NCBI GenBank assembly: GCA_006503475.1
Contig: RSEH01000301.1
Coordinates: forward strand, 1-51,914
Direction of reading: 5' to 3'
From: Stentor roeselii
Lineage: Eukaryota; Ciliophora; Heterotrichea; Heterotrichida; Stentoridae
Length of the DNA: 51,914 bases
Below the pieces are notes generated by a model. That model did not search any database. It was not told the origin of the DNA and saw nothing but the letters and a program-made list of their open reading frames with translations. Of the stretch, positions 1 through 10,480 are shown one piece after another; the first letter of the stretch is position 1, and every line of letters begins with the position of its first letter. Position numbers and translations under genes: made by a program.

Positions 1-686
1 AATAAATTGAGAGATATAGTTATTATGTAGATATTATATAAATTAGAAGAGAAGATAATCAATACATATAATAAATTCATCATCTTCAATTACATTTTTT
101 GACTTAATGAATATTTTATTTGAACACCAAAACGATAATTGGCTTAATAGTTACAGTTGATAAATGTAAATATATACTAATTATAATAGGAAACTGTAAA
201 CCTAGATTATCCAAGAAGTAAAATGTTCTCAAAATGTTATCTTTTAAGCTTTCGAGATATCCTAAGTAATCACAACTAATATTTCGAATTCAGAATAATT
301 CCTTAGTTAAACATTCGCTCCTCTGTATAAATTTAAAAAATGAAGGCATTAAACCTAAAATCGTATATTCTTCTTATCTTAGTTTTAAATCACTCCTTTA
401 AATAATTATATCTAAATCAATCTTCATAGAAACCTAACCAATCTCTAATAATTAATTTCAATTTCATTAAAAAAACATAAACCCTTCCTATAATCTCTAA
501 ACCAAACCTATTTAACTAAAAAACTTGAAATAAATGAAAAAATTTACATAAATTCCCAAATCATCTAAAATAAACTAACCATCCACAATCAACCAAAAAC
601 AATTCCATCAAGACACATAAAAAAACCTATCCACTTTAATCATCTTAACATTAAAACATCAGATGGCCGTTGCAATCCAATATTAA
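1..686. other. AT-rich stretch without a gene
   Basis: I see no open frame of note and no RNA gene. It precedes the start codon of the DYRK kinase gene. From about 400 to 680 the + strand is rich in short A and CCAA/AAACC runs with few G residues. Confidence 0.6.
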
Positions 687-2153
687 ATGGAAAACAAGCC
701 TAAAAGATTCAAGTTACCCCTAAACAACAAAAAACTAAGCGAACGTTTCGCAGAGCTTTCAATCGACCCAAGCCACCACCAAAAGCAATCAATGTCAATA
801 AGTCTCACCAATTCCTTAAAAAAACTCCACACAAAGACCCAAGTCCGTCTAAAGCCTTCAATCTACTCACCCAAGATTTCAATCGGTTTCCTGCCGTCAT
901 CCTCAAGCAAAAAGTCTCTTCATCGTCACGGAAACTCGGTAGGTCTCTCCCCGAGCACGCGAAACCTGAGCAAAGACCGGGTCCCAGCACCTGATTCAAA
1001 AATGACGAGTCCCAAGGCAGTTCTGAAGCTATTTAAAAACGAGTTAACTGAACTGGAAAGGGCAGAAATTCTTGACTATCAAGATATTTACTACTTTGGA
1101 AAAATCGCGAATAAGGTTAAACCTAAAATCGCTGCTATTAATAATGGATTCGATGATCAACGAGGGGATTACTTGATGATCGCTGGAGACCATATCGCTT
1201 ATCGATATGAAATTTTAAACCTTCTTGGAAAGGGAAACTTTGGCCAGGTCGTCTTGTGTCATGATCATAAAAGAAATGAAAAAGTTGCATTGAAAGTCAT
1301 TCGGAATAAAAAAAGATTTAATCAACAGGCAGGAGTTGAAATCAAAGTTCTTCAGACTTTAAGGGAAAATGACTTGGAAGGGAAAAATCATGTCGTTAAA
1401 ATCAAGAATTTTTTTGTGTTTAGGAAACATGTTTGTATCACTTTTGAAAAACTTTCGATGAACCTTTATGAACTTCTTCATCAGAATAACTTTCAGGGAT
1501 TTTCAGTTAGTTTAGTGCAAAAGTTCACGCAGCAGATACTTCAATGTCTTGAATTTGCATTTAGGTTTAAAATTATTCATTGTGACTTGAAACCGGAAAA
1601 TGTCATGTTGGTTAATTCGAATAGTGCAGAGGTTCATGTTATTGATTTTGGATCGTCTTGCTTTGAACCTGAAAGACTTTATACTTATATTCAGAGTAGG
1701 TTTTATAGGGCTCCTGAGATTATTTTAGGGATTCCTTATACTACTGCTATTGATATGTGGAGTTTGGGATGCATGGTTATAGAGTTCTTTACAGGATTTC
1801 CTGCTTTCATCGGAGAAAATGAACACGAGCAACTCTATTTCTTCATGGAAATTCTCGGATTACCTCCAGATAATATTCTAAAACTTTCTTCAAGATCCAA
1901 ACTCTTTTTCGACCCTTTCGGTGTGCCAACACCTTTAGAAGTTAAAAAAGCAGAAAGGATTCCCGGTAGTTTATCTTTGCGAAAGTTATTGAATGGAGCT
2001 CCTGAAAGTTTGATATCATTTGTAGAAAAATGCGTTGTTTGGGACCCGATGCTCCGAATGACCCCAAGTGAAGGTTTATCTCATCCATTTATAAAGAGCA
2101 AAAGAAAAGGTCACAAGCCTCGTTCCAAGAACAACTCAACTTCAATAAACTAA
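687..2153 (+). CDS. DYRK-family dual-specificity protein kinase
   Basis: A 488-residue protein kinase of the CMGC group, DYRK type, which autophosphorylates a tyrosine in its activation loop and then phosphorylates Ser/Thr substrates. The first ~160 residues are basic, Ser-rich and probably disordered. The catalytic domain follows: glycine loop GKGNFG near residue 181, ATP-anchoring lysine in VALKVI near 203, catalytic loop HCDLKPEN near 298, DFGSS near 319, and the diagnostic activation-loop YTYIQSRFYRAPE near 332. HCD in place of HRD is normal for DYRKs. A LYELL/NNFQGFS segment also fits DYRK. All catalytic residues are present, so it should be active. The start is the first Met after in-frame stops. 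The gene is intact without introns and ends in TAA. Ciliates have many DYRKs, so the exact subfamily (DYRK2-like or other) is not settled. Confidence 0.93.
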   Translation: MENKPKRFKLPLNNKKLSERFAELSIDPSHHQKQSMSISLTNSLKKLHTKTQVRLKPSIYSPKISIGFLPSSSSKKSLHRHGNSVGLSPSTRNLSKDRVPAPDSKMTSPKAVLKLFKNELTELERAEILDYQDIYYFGKIANKVKPKIAAINNGFDDQRGDYLMIAGDHIAYRYEILNLLGKGNFGQVVLCHDHKRNEKVALKVIRNKKRFNQQAGVEIKVLQTLRENDLEGKNHVVKIKNFFVFRKHVCITFEKLSMNLYELLHQNNFQGFSVSLVQKFTQQILQCLEFAFRFKIIHCDLKPENVMLVNSNSAEVHVIDFGSSCFEPERLYTYIQSRFYRAPEIILGIPYTTAIDMWSLGCMVIEFFTGFPAFIGENEHEQLYFFMEILGLPPDNILKLSSRSKLFFDPFGVPTPLEVKKAERIPGSLSLRKLLNGAPESLISFVEKCVVWDPMLRMTPSEGLSHPFIKSKRKGHKPRSKNNSTSIN

Positions 2154-2357
2154 TTTTTTTCATAAAAAAAATCTGAATCATATTCCAAAAAATCATTTTT
2201 AACCATCTAAATTTTAATCACTTAAAACTTTCAAAAAAATCTTATTTTTTACTACTTTATACGAAAGTCCTTATTTCTCATCTAAAATTCAAAATTTTCC
2301 CTTGTTGAAAGATTTGATATGACCAGTGCTTATTTTCTCATGTTTACTGGTGAATAA

Positions 2358-3338
2358 ATGTTATTCTTAACTTGTCTCTTTACCCTCGTGTCAAGTCGCC
2401 CCCCGTTAGTCTACACAGTGAACCTTCAAAACGACCCTTCAACCCGCTGGACTCACGTGCAAGCCCCTTACGCTAAAATGATCAAGTCCTTCGCCGAGTC
2501 CTACGCTTCTCAAGTGACCCCATCGGAGATGTCTTCTATAATCACCCTGCTAAAAAATGGTTACTTAAACCCAGAACTCGCTTCAGAGCTCTCAGCCTTA
2601 GCAACAACAGTCAACATCACATTTAACGATGCTGTTTTTTTAAACTTCATGTATGAGTGGAATGCTTACTGCACCTCAATCGTGGTTAGATTGACTAATG
2701 GGACAGTTATTCACGGCAGAAACTTGGACTATCAGTCAAGTCAGTTCTTAAGCGAAACTGCAGTTCAAATTAGAGTGTTTCAAGGCAATGAGTATCTTTA
2801 TACGTCCACTGGATTCGCTTGGTACCTTGGAGTTGGAACTGGGATTGGAAGAGGGTTTTCGGTTTCGCTTAACCAGCGAGATGCTGGGGGTCGGAATGCG
2901 ACGCTTGAAGCTCTTGAAAAAGGATACCCTGGAGACTTGTGGGTACTTCGTAAGGCGTTTACTAACTTGGACTCATATTGGCAAGCTAGTTATTATTTGA
3001 GTGCTTCTAAGGTAGCAGCAAGCACATATTATGCAGTTGCTGGTATCTCAGAAGGTTCAGTACTAACCCGTGACCGAGACCGAGTAGCAGGACTAGAAAG
3101 TCTAAACGAAACCAACTGGTTCGTAGTTCAATGCAACTCTGACTACTGGACTCCAGACCCAGACGGTCGAAGAACAACAGCAATAAACTCTCTAATCTCA
3201 ATCGGACAAGAAAACATGACAATAGAGAATCTTCTAAAAGTCCTTCAAACCCCTCCAGTGATAAACCCGACGACAGTCTTCACAACATTGATGGTTCCAA
3301 GCACAGGTTACTTAAACACGACGATTTACGTTAGTTAA
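2358..3338 (+). CDS. N-acylethanolamine acid amidase / acid ceramidase-like hydrolase
   Basis: A 326-residue N-terminal-nucleophile amidase of the acid ceramidase/NAAA family, enzymes that hydrolyse fatty-acid amides in lysosomes. An N-terminal hydrophobic stretch of about 12 residues ending VSSRPP looks like a signal peptide. The nucleophile is Cys105 in the segment YCTSIVV, followed by HGRNLDY near residue 120, the hallmark of the family. SVSLNQRD near residue 170 matches the second conserved block. In the family the precursor is cut just before the Cys; that is expected here but not visible. Length is close to NAAA (about 350 residues). Its stop codon lies 6 bp from that of the convergent gene. 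Substrate (ceramide or N-acylethanolamine) cannot be decided from sequence. Confidence 0.88.
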   Translation: MLFLTCLFTLVSSRPPLVYTVNLQNDPSTRWTHVQAPYAKMIKSFAESYASQVTPSEMSSIITLLKNGYLNPELASELSALATTVNITFNDAVFLNFMYEWNAYCTSIVVRLTNGTVIHGRNLDYQSSQFLSETAVQIRVFQGNEYLYTSTGFAWYLGVGTGIGRGFSVSLNQRDAGGRNATLEALEKGYPGDLWVLRKAFTNLDSYWQASYYLSASKVAASTYYAVAGISEGSVLTRDRDRVAGLESLNETNWFVVQCNSDYWTPDPDGRRTTAINSLISIGQENMTIENLLKVLQTPPVINPTTVFTTLMVPSTGYLNTTIYVS

Positions 3339-3344
3339 AATACA

Positions 3345-5069
3345 CTATTTCTTTCTAACCTGCAGAGGCTTCTTCGATTCTTCAATCAAAACAGCCTTCG
3401 GGTCCTTCAACATAAAAATTTCTTCATCACCAGCGTCATTCAGATTCAAGAAACTTTGAACAAGTCCTTCAAGCCAAAGATCCGCCACAAAATCATTTAA
3501 CATCTGAAAATAAACACTTTCTCCTAACCGGGTCACTATTCTCTGCTTCTGTTTCAAATAAATCTCTCTTTGAATATGACCTGGAAGCCCAACCCAAGCA
3601 AATTCCATTTTCGAGTCAATAAGTTCAATTTCAGCTAAGTCTTCAACCAAGTCACTTTGAATGAACTCTTCTAAAACTTTCTCAGCGACGATGAAAACAA
3701 TTTTCATGTTTTCATTTTTTTCTTCTTCAATCGCTTCAACGACAAGAAGTGAAAGATCGAAAGAAGCGAACATATGAGCGTTGATTGAAAGACTCAATAA
3801 ATAATTTGTGATACTCGAGCTGATATTCAGAACTTCTTCTTCAAAGACTTCATCAAGTACTTGATTCCTGATATCAAGGTATTCAGAGTCAGTGACTTCA
3901 GTATGAGAATTTCTTGCAATTGAAGGAATCATCTCATTAAGGACCTCAGTGATGATTTTATCAAGGATAGAACTTGAATGAAGCATAAGACTTGCGACGA
4001 GGATTTCTTTACAGCTCTCGAGAACAAGTGACTCTAAGTTAAGAGAAAGACTCATTTGAAGCAGGTCTTCATGGAAAAGTTTCGTTAAAGAAACGAGAGA
4101 CTTTTTGTATTCCGGGTCCTGGGAAGGGACTTCAGTTTGGAAGAAAAGTGAAACAGAACTTGTAAGACCTTCACCTGCTGGAGTCTGAACCTCACCTGTC
4201 GCTTCGCTTTGTGTTTTTTGAGGTTTTATCGGCAGGAATCCGAGAACTTCCTGAGCCTTTTTCAGTCGATTCGTGTTTTTCGAGCTGTAAGGCACTGAGT
4301 ACGTTCTTTTTCCTACTCGCTTCAATGAAGTCGGCCCTGAAAACAACGGATCTGCTTTGAAAAGATAAAAATACCTACAAAGCCAACTTTCAGCAATGAA
4401 ATCACAGTCATTTCTCATCTTTTCATAGTAAGACTGGTCATGCCAGAGAAAGTCTTCTTGACAATTCACTTCATTTTTCCAGATTTCAATGAAATCGATT
4501 ACTTTAAAACTGATCTCTCGTAAAGACTCTATCATTTTAACGTAAAAAAACAGGTCAAACTTTTCAACCTGCAAATGTTTCTCGATTTCAAAAAGTTTCG
4601 ACTCACGTGAGTCAATTGTTTGAAGGACTGAAGCAATATTTGAACTTCCTTTCTCGATTGTGTCGATTTCACGAGCGATTCGCACTGCTGCCTGCATCTT
4701 CGGCATTGTTAACAATGACGACAAAAAGACTCGCTTGTGTTGTTCGGTTATTTTAAAAGCTTTCCAAGTTAGTTCTAGTTCTTCTTTTAATAAAGAAACT
4801 TGGTCTAATGAAATCTCCCCTTTTCCCTGGACTTTCGGTTTTGATGGGTTTGATGAAGAGTTTGACCTGGTTGATGGGTTTTGAACGGCTTTTTGGTTTC
4901 TTGATGGCTTTCGAAGTTTAAATATCAGTTTCGAGGGATTTTTACTTGAGCTCTCGTTTTGAGAGGATAGGTTTGCACGGTTTGTGGAGAATGAGGATTC
5001 TTCTAGGACTCGGGTACCTGGTGAACGGCTTGATTTTGCGCTGAATGGTTTTGGACGGAATCTTAGCAT
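3345..5069 (-). CDS. Unknown 574-residue helical protein
   Basis: I do not recognise this protein. It begins with about 90 residues rich in Ser, Asn, Lys and Pro (likely disordered, basic), then is almost entirely predicted alpha-helical, with many Leu/Ile/Glu/Lys and no membrane segment or signal peptide. Blocks such as LHEDLLQMSLSLNLESLVLE and DEVFEEEVLNISSSITNYL look like amphipathic helices. The frame is intact, with a TAG stop, in the GC-richer, coding-like composition of its neighbours. It is convergent with the acid amidase, with 6 bp between the stops. Such long helical orphan proteins are frequent in heterotrichs; a cytoskeletal or ciliary role is possible but is inference. Confidence 0.75.
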   Translation of the reverse strand: MLRFRPKPFSAKSSRSPGTRVLEESSFSTNRANLSSQNESSSKNPSKLIFKLRKPSRNQKAVQNPSTRSNSSSNPSKPKVQGKGEISLDQVSLLKEELELTWKAFKITEQHKRVFLSSLLTMPKMQAAVRIAREIDTIEKGSSNIASVLQTIDSRESKLFEIEKHLQVEKFDLFFYVKMIESLREISFKVIDFIEIWKNEVNCQEDFLWHDQSYYEKMRNDCDFIAESWLCRYFYLFKADPLFSGPTSLKRVGKRTYSVPYSSKNTNRLKKAQEVLGFLPIKPQKTQSEATGEVQTPAGEGLTSSVSLFFQTEVPSQDPEYKKSLVSLTKLFHEDLLQMSLSLNLESLVLESCKEILVASLMLHSSSILDKIITEVLNEMIPSIARNSHTEVTDSEYLDIRNQVLDEVFEEEVLNISSSITNYLLSLSINAHMFASFDLSLLVVEAIEEEKNENMKIVFIVAEKVLEEFIQSDLVEDLAEIELIDSKMEFAWVGLPGHIQREIYLKQKQRIVTRLGESVYFQMLNDFVADLWLEGLVQSFLNLNDAGDEEIFMLKDPKAVLIEESKKPLQVRKK

Positions 5070-6108
5070 TATTTTGGATTAATGTGATGATTAATACCCC
5101 TTATGTATAAGGTTAGTAATTTTCTATGATGTTACACAATCTAGACTTTTGGGTTATTACTCTGAGTTTATTTTTGAGAATTTGTGTATTTTAATCATCG
5201 CTATATTTTATTTTAATTAGGTTAATTTAATCGATTTTTCATCATAATACTCTGAAATATATTACAAACCTCATTAAATTATTGAGGAACTTAAACTAAA
5301 TATAGGATAAAAATTTTATTAGTTATTTTCTTTTTATAAATTGTCATTTAACTATATAGAGATGTCTTCTTGTTATTAAGATGCGATTTCACAGTCCTGA
5401 GTATGAAGGTTTATCTTTAAACCTAAATTTATTTAATATTCTTGGTGAATGCACTATACTAGCATTATATCTTTTAAATACAGAATCATCACATTCATTT
5501 TTTTTCTTGCATATTATTAAGTTATCTGTTTATACCCTTAATTATCTAAAGAGGTTTGAATATATTTGTTAAGAATTCTTTTAAATGTTGAAAATAAGTA
5601 AAATTTTATTATAAAAATGTTCTCATTCAACAGAATCAAAATAAAGATCTTCCATAGTTAAACTACAATAATTCCTCGAATTTAAAACCAATGAATCAAA
5701 TCATATGAGATGGATGCAAGAAATTTAATGATTGAATTTCTATAGAATATTAGTTATTAGTTATAGTTCTATAAGGTAAACTGTTCTATTATTGACTTTT
5801 GAAGCATGAACACAAATTAGTTGTATATTTAAGAGAATTAACCTCGAATGCTCTTTCACTTCAAAAACCAAGCAAATTCGACTATATCCTAGATTTTTAT
5901 GCATCTAACTGGATAGAAATCTGCAAGTACAGAAGACTTTCTATTGTTAATTCATTCTAGCATCATTCTTAAGCACTTCCTTATTAATTTTAAAATTTTA
6001 GGATTTAAGATGAATAAATCTTGGTGATTATTAATTGTTCATTTTTATACCCAATCTTTGTTATGAAAATTTTTAATCCTTCTAAAGAACTTAGATTTTT
6101 ATTAGTTT

Positions 6109-6213
6109 GGTTTTCTTAAGATTTTGATAAATTTGATTTTCTTAAGATTTTGATAAGTCTGCTTTCCTTAAGATTTTGATAAATTTGATTTTTTTTAAGA
6201 TTTTGATAAGTCT
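6109..6213. repeat. Four-copy 26-nt tandem repeat
   Basis: Units begin at 6109, 6135, 6161 and 6187 and read roughly GATTTTCTTAAGATTTTGAT plus a 6-nt tail. The tail alternates between AAATTT and AAGTCT, so the array is really two copies of a 52-nt higher-order unit. The flanks at 6079-6110 and 6219-6250 also resemble each other. Confidence 0.8.
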
Positions 6214-7229
6214 GATTTCCTTCAACGAACGTAGATTTTATTAGTCTGGCTTTATGGTAAGCACCCGAAATATCAGTAAGTCCTAAATTAAACCAGCAAA
6301 ATTTTGATCATGTAAGATCTTAAATTAATGAGGAAATTCATATATGTAGGGAATTATCCTCTAATTTTAGGTTTTTTCAAATTTCATTATGTTTCATAAT
6401 TTTATTAAGTCTAGCTCTTTTAATTTTTTCAATTTATTTTGGTTATTTGTTTACCTTCACAGGACTCTATGAAACAACAGTGAAATTAAAAAAAATATTT
6501 GATCGATACTGAAATAATATCGCAAATCAGTTACAACTGCTTAATCTATAATATTCAGTACAATAAATCAAACAGTCACCCGAATGATTATTATCGACTC
6601 AATATATTTTCACTTTTTGTCTATAAACTTCAAAAATATTTCGAAAATACTTTTGGTGTAGATTTAAATATCGCAACTAACACTTACTTGAATTTTTTTT
6701 CGCCTTAATCAGGTTATAAATGAAATTTATAGGATCTTGCTTAAGTATATACTGTTTTTGTTATTAAGAACATTTTTGAAATATGAATTTAAAAGAATCT
6801 CAATGGTACTCTTTTATTCGCTTTGTTTTTATTAGATCTTCGAAAATGTTTTCCATCAAAACTATCAAAGAATACCATGAACTCTACAATTTCTATTTAA
6901 AACTTTAGCCTGTAAGAGGAAAGATATGTTAAAGTATTTTTCTTGAAAACTTATGAAAAATTCATTAAAATCAGTGCAAATCTATAAAAAATTCAAACGT
7001 TAAGCCATGCTGATATCTAATTTAACAGACTAAATGTTGATTGAAGGCTTATTGTTTTTGAAACACCGTCAATTTTTTCATATATATCTGAAAGTCTAGA
7101 GCTCATAATAAAATTCATTTAAGCTCCATAAAGTTTAAGATTATTTCATTGCTTCTAGAAACACAGTGATTTTAACTTTCCAGTAAATAAGAGCTAAACT
7201 TCCATCCCTATTATTGAACTTTGATAAGA

Positions 7230-7270
7230 GGCTGACCTGCGGGATCGCTTCAGTAAATTTAAGGTCAGCT
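7230..7270. other. GC-richer hairpin in AT-rich DNA
   Basis: GCTGACCT (7231-7238) is the exact reverse complement of AGGTCAGC (7262-7269), giving an 8-bp stem plus a G-U pair around a 23-nt loop containing GCGGGATCGC. It is much GC-richer than its surroundings. It could be part of a structured RNA or a chance remnant of a gene. No tRNA boxes are visible. Confidence 0.35.
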
Positions 7271-7768
7271 GGTAACTTTAAAATTATACGACAAATGACT
7301 TCCTGACTTTAAATGTTCAATTTTTTCTTTTAAACCTTGGGATCTCGATCTTTTTCAGATAACATATAATAATTCATTATTTAACGGGCTTATTTAATTT
7401 TTTAACTTAAAAATTGGTTTAATTGTAAAGTTAAATAAAAGCTGGTGTTAATATAGGAAATATGAAATGATTATATTTTAGATATAAAAGTAATTAGTCT
7501 ATAAGAAGCTAGCTTTGACTAATCAGATTTTGAGATAAGTTTTGTATTGATGCTGCATTACTCATCAAATCAATACCATCTGTATAAGATTCTCATAAAA
7601 AAATTTATATAATCTTCCTCTGAATGAAAACTTATAACATCATCTAAGTTTTAACTATTTTTGTAAATTATATATCTACAAAGCCCACAAGCTCAATCAA
7701 AATAAATAATCTCAATAAACCCATCCTAAATAATTAATCTCCTCGCCAATCTCTTAAAAAAATCAATC

Positions 7769-8842
7769 TTAAATCATAGCCAAATCAGTTCCAATCATGA
7801 CAACATACATAACATCAAAATTCTGTTGACAAGAAGCCAATCTCCAATCACTTCTATCCTCAACATCATACAACTTAACATTAACAGCACAAACACTATG
7901 CGCCTGAGAAAGTCGATATTCCAGATGATTACATCCAACACTCTTAAACTCAACCCAAACCAAAGGATAAACCCCAAAATCCCTTTCAAACTCCACAACA
8001 TTAAACTCCTCATCACTCACCTCCTTCAAAACCTTCCCAACACACCTTGCATGTCCAACATCTAAAACTCCATCAAATTGTTTAAACTCCTCAAAATCCA
8101 ATTCCCTCCAAGAATCACTGACAAAGACCATAAAACATCTGACAGCTCCATTGAAATTAAAAGGTCTAGCGACAGCAATTTTACTAACCAAAGAAGGAGC
8201 AGGAGCTTGATGAACTTCAAAAAAAATTTCATTTGTCAGAGAAAATTCATTAAAAATTTTTACTTCATCATCGAATTCAAAAATTGAGACATCTTCGAAC
8301 TTGTCAAGTCTCAGAGGGTCGACAGTTAAACATTTGTGAATGATGTAGTTTTCTAGGTTGTACTTATCGTCCAAGGCAAGAGGGCCTAAGGAGAGTGAAA
8401 ACAAGTCGTTGTTGAAGGAATGGAAAAAATTTTCATTTTTTTGGTACCCGCCTTTGAAACTAGCGAAACAGTTTATGTTTCTTTGGAGAGGTGATGGATT
8501 GTTGAGAGAGTGATATGTTGAGTAAATAGTAGGATTGTAGCTCCAGAGATTGGAGTAGGAACTGTTTATTTGATTTTCACTTACACCTCCATCTGTTTTC
8601 CAACCTTCGAAGTCAAGGACTGAGTTGGATTTATGGTTTAGATATATGGTCTTTAGTTGAGAGAAGGAGAAAGCTTTTTTTATGTTGAAGAAGTTCTTGA
8701 TGTAAAAAGAAAAGAAGTTTTGAGTTAGCAGGGATTGTTTCCAGTCTTTACAGACATAAGCTACTACTGTTAATACTTCTTCGAGGGTCAGGAATAGGGA
8801 AATATCTGGTAAATTTATAGTCAGCTGCTTTGACATTATCAA
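7769..8842 (-). CDS. F-box-like protein, paralogue A
   Basis: A 357-residue protein. The N-terminus (about residues 8-50) fits an F-box: LPDISLFL, then VAYVCKDWKQ and a hydrophobic helix. F-boxes bind Skp1 in SCF ubiquitin ligases. The rest has no repeats I recognise (no LRR, WD or Kelch). It contains a block FEGWKTDGGVSE...YSNLWSYNP near residues 78-110 that is shared almost exactly with the next gene, and a C-terminal half with ARPFNFNGAV and YPLVWVEFKS that reads as beta-rich, perhaps a substrate-binding domain. It is a tandem duplicate of the gene at 8985-10046, same strand. A start at Met3 or Met1 is possible. TAA stop. Confidence 0.78.
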   Translation of the reverse strand: MIMSKQLTINLPDISLFLTLEEVLTVVAYVCKDWKQSLLTQNFFSFYIKNFFNIKKAFSFSQLKTIYLNHKSNSVLDFEGWKTDGGVSENQINSSYSNLWSYNPTIYSTYHSLNNPSPLQRNINCFASFKGGYQKNENFFHSFNNDLFSLSLGPLALDDKYNLENYIIHKCLTVDPLRLDKFEDVSIFEFDDEVKIFNEFSLTNEIFFEVHQAPAPSLVSKIAVARPFNFNGAVRCFMVFVSDSWRELDFEEFKQFDGVLDVGHARCVGKVLKEVSDEEFNVVEFERDFGVYPLVWVEFKSVGCNHLEYRLSQAHSVCAVNVKLYDVEDRSDWRLASCQQNFDVMYVVMIGTDLAMI

Positions 8843-8984
8843 GGTTTTTAATCTAGAAAATTAATCTCTTAATGCTTGGATAATTTAAAGGTTAACAGAT
8901 AGGCTTTCGATATCTATTAAAGTTGGAAGTTAAATACTCAAGTATAATATTTCTAGAATCCTTCAATTATCTGATGAATCTTAA

Positions 8985-10046
8985 TTAAACTAAAGCCAGA
9001 TCAGACCCAATCATAACGACATACATCACGTCAAAGTTAGCCTGATAACTAGTAAGTCCCCAGTCTTCCCTCCTATCATCAATATCATACAACTTCGCAT
9101 TGACGCTACACACTTCATGAGCCTGAGTTAAACAATATTCCAAATGATTAACACCCAGCTGTTTGAACTCAACCCAAACCAAAGGATAAACCAGTCCATC
9201 CCTATCATACTCCACAACATTAAACTCATCATCACAAACCTCTTTCTTAACCTTTCCAACACATCTAGCAGCATCTAAGTTAAAAACATTATCAAAAGTA
9301 TAAAAATCTTGAAATTCCAGTTCTTTCCAAGAGTTACAAATGATGACCATCAAAGACTTAACAGCTCCAGTATAGTTAAAAGGTCTTGCTATCGCAATTT
9401 TACTTACCAAGGCAGGGGTAGCGGGGTTAGTAATCTTGAAGAAAAGTGAAGAATTATAAGAAATTTCATCTGATTCATTTCTATCATAACAAAAACAGAA
9501 AGTTGTGACGTCATCAAATTCCTTTATTCTCAAAGGATCAATTGTAAGACACTTGTGAAGAACATGACTTTCAACTTTGTACTTTTCTTGAGGAGCTGGA
9601 CTTCCTATTGACATTGAATATAAGTCGTTGTTGAAGGCATTAAAGAAATCATCTTTATTCTGGTAGCCTCCTTTGAAGCTTCCTAAACAGTTGATGTTTC
9701 TTTTCAGGGGAATTGGATTATCTGTTGAGTAGTAAGTTGAATAGGGGGTTGGGTTGTAGCTCCAGAGGTTTGAATAAGAAGTGTTCACTTCTATTTCACT
9801 TAGTCCACCGTCGGTCTTCCAACCTTCGAAATCGAGGACTGAATTGTTTTTATCATTTTCGTATATTTTCTTTAATGTTTCAAATGAATAATTTTGTCGG
9901 ATGTTGAAGAATGTTTTGATCCAGAAAGAGATGAAACTTTGAGTGGCTAGTAAGTCATTCCAGTTTTTACTTACATAAGCGACTTCTGTTAAAACTTCTT
10001 TTAGAGTCAGATATAAACAGATGTCTGGTAAGTTTACCTCTACCAT
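8985..10046 (-). CDS. F-box-like protein, paralogue B
   Basis: A 353-residue paralogue of the gene just downstream on the same strand; by eye roughly half the residues are identical over the full length. The N-terminal F-box-like part reads LPDICLYLTLKEVL and VAYVSKNW. In this copy the Cys before the lysine-Trp pair is Ser. The central FEGWKTDGG...SYSNLWSYNP block and the C-terminal YPLVWVEFKQ, YCLTQAHEVC and NFDVMYVVMIG segments are nearly unchanged, so the C-terminal domain is under selection. The F-box-like part suggests an adaptor for ubiquitin ligase. The target is unknown. Confidence 0.78.
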   Translation of the reverse strand: MVEVNLPDICLYLTLKEVLTEVAYVSKNWNDLLATQSFISFWIKTFFNIRQNYSFETLKKIYENDKNNSVLDFEGWKTDGGLSEIEVNTSYSNLWSYNPTPYSTYYSTDNPIPLKRNINCLGSFKGGYQNKDDFFNAFNNDLYSMSIGSPAPQEKYKVESHVLHKCLTIDPLRIKEFDDVTTFCFCYDRNESDEISYNSSLFFKITNPATPALVSKIAIARPFNYTGAVKSLMVIICNSWKELEFQDFYTFDNVFNLDAARCVGKVKKEVCDDEFNVVEYDRDGLVYPLVWVEFKQLGVNHLEYCLTQAHEVCSVNAKLYDIDDRREDWGLTSYQANFDVMYVVMIGSDLALV

Positions 10047-10480
10047 TTATAAATAGTGAAATTGTAGAGGGTTGAATAGTTCGAAGGAGTGATAAGGTTG
10101 ATGGGTTTTGTATTTGAGGAGAATTATGAAGTTAATTTAAGGAGTATTGAGTTTTTAGGATTTTGCTTTGAGATTTAGATACTTTTTAATGGGAGAGATT
10201 AAATCAAAATATTTAATTTTCTATTATAAGAGTAAACTTTTAAATTTACAAGAAAAGTTTTTTTGAAATTATAATCAACAGAGTTCATTAAAAATTTAAT
10301 AGTTTATCTTAGAAGTATTTTGTGAACTTTTAAACTTGATTAATCATCAATAATCTAAAATAAAATACCTTCACAAAATAATTCCAAAATTCCCAAAACT
10401 CTTAAAATTCTTCAAATCCAAAACCCTCAAAAAATCACCTAAAAAAAATCCACTAAAATAAACTAAAAATCTATCCAACA
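10047..10480. other. AT-rich intergenic stretch
   Basis: No gene or repeat seen. It separates the F-box pair from the end of the EF-hand gene; both neighbours are on the - strand. Confidence 0.5.

Larger units (their letters stand above)
5070..7768. other. 2.7 kb AT-rich intergenic region
   Basis: No convincing gene. Two short open frames (5381-5572 and 6499-6708) have low-complexity, Ile/Asn/Tyr-rich translations typical of random AT-rich DNA. The region holds a small tandem repeat (6109-6213) and one conspicuous GC-richer hairpin (7230-7270), listed separately. Confidence 0.6.

Noticed and set aside
5381-5572. 63-codon ORF in the first AT-rich gap
   Set aside because: Low-complexity Leu/Asn/Ile translation, no intron-joined neighbours and AT-rich codon use.
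6499-6708. 69-codon ORF
   Set aside because: Starts at a non-ATG codon and reads as random Asn/Ile/Tyr-rich sequence.
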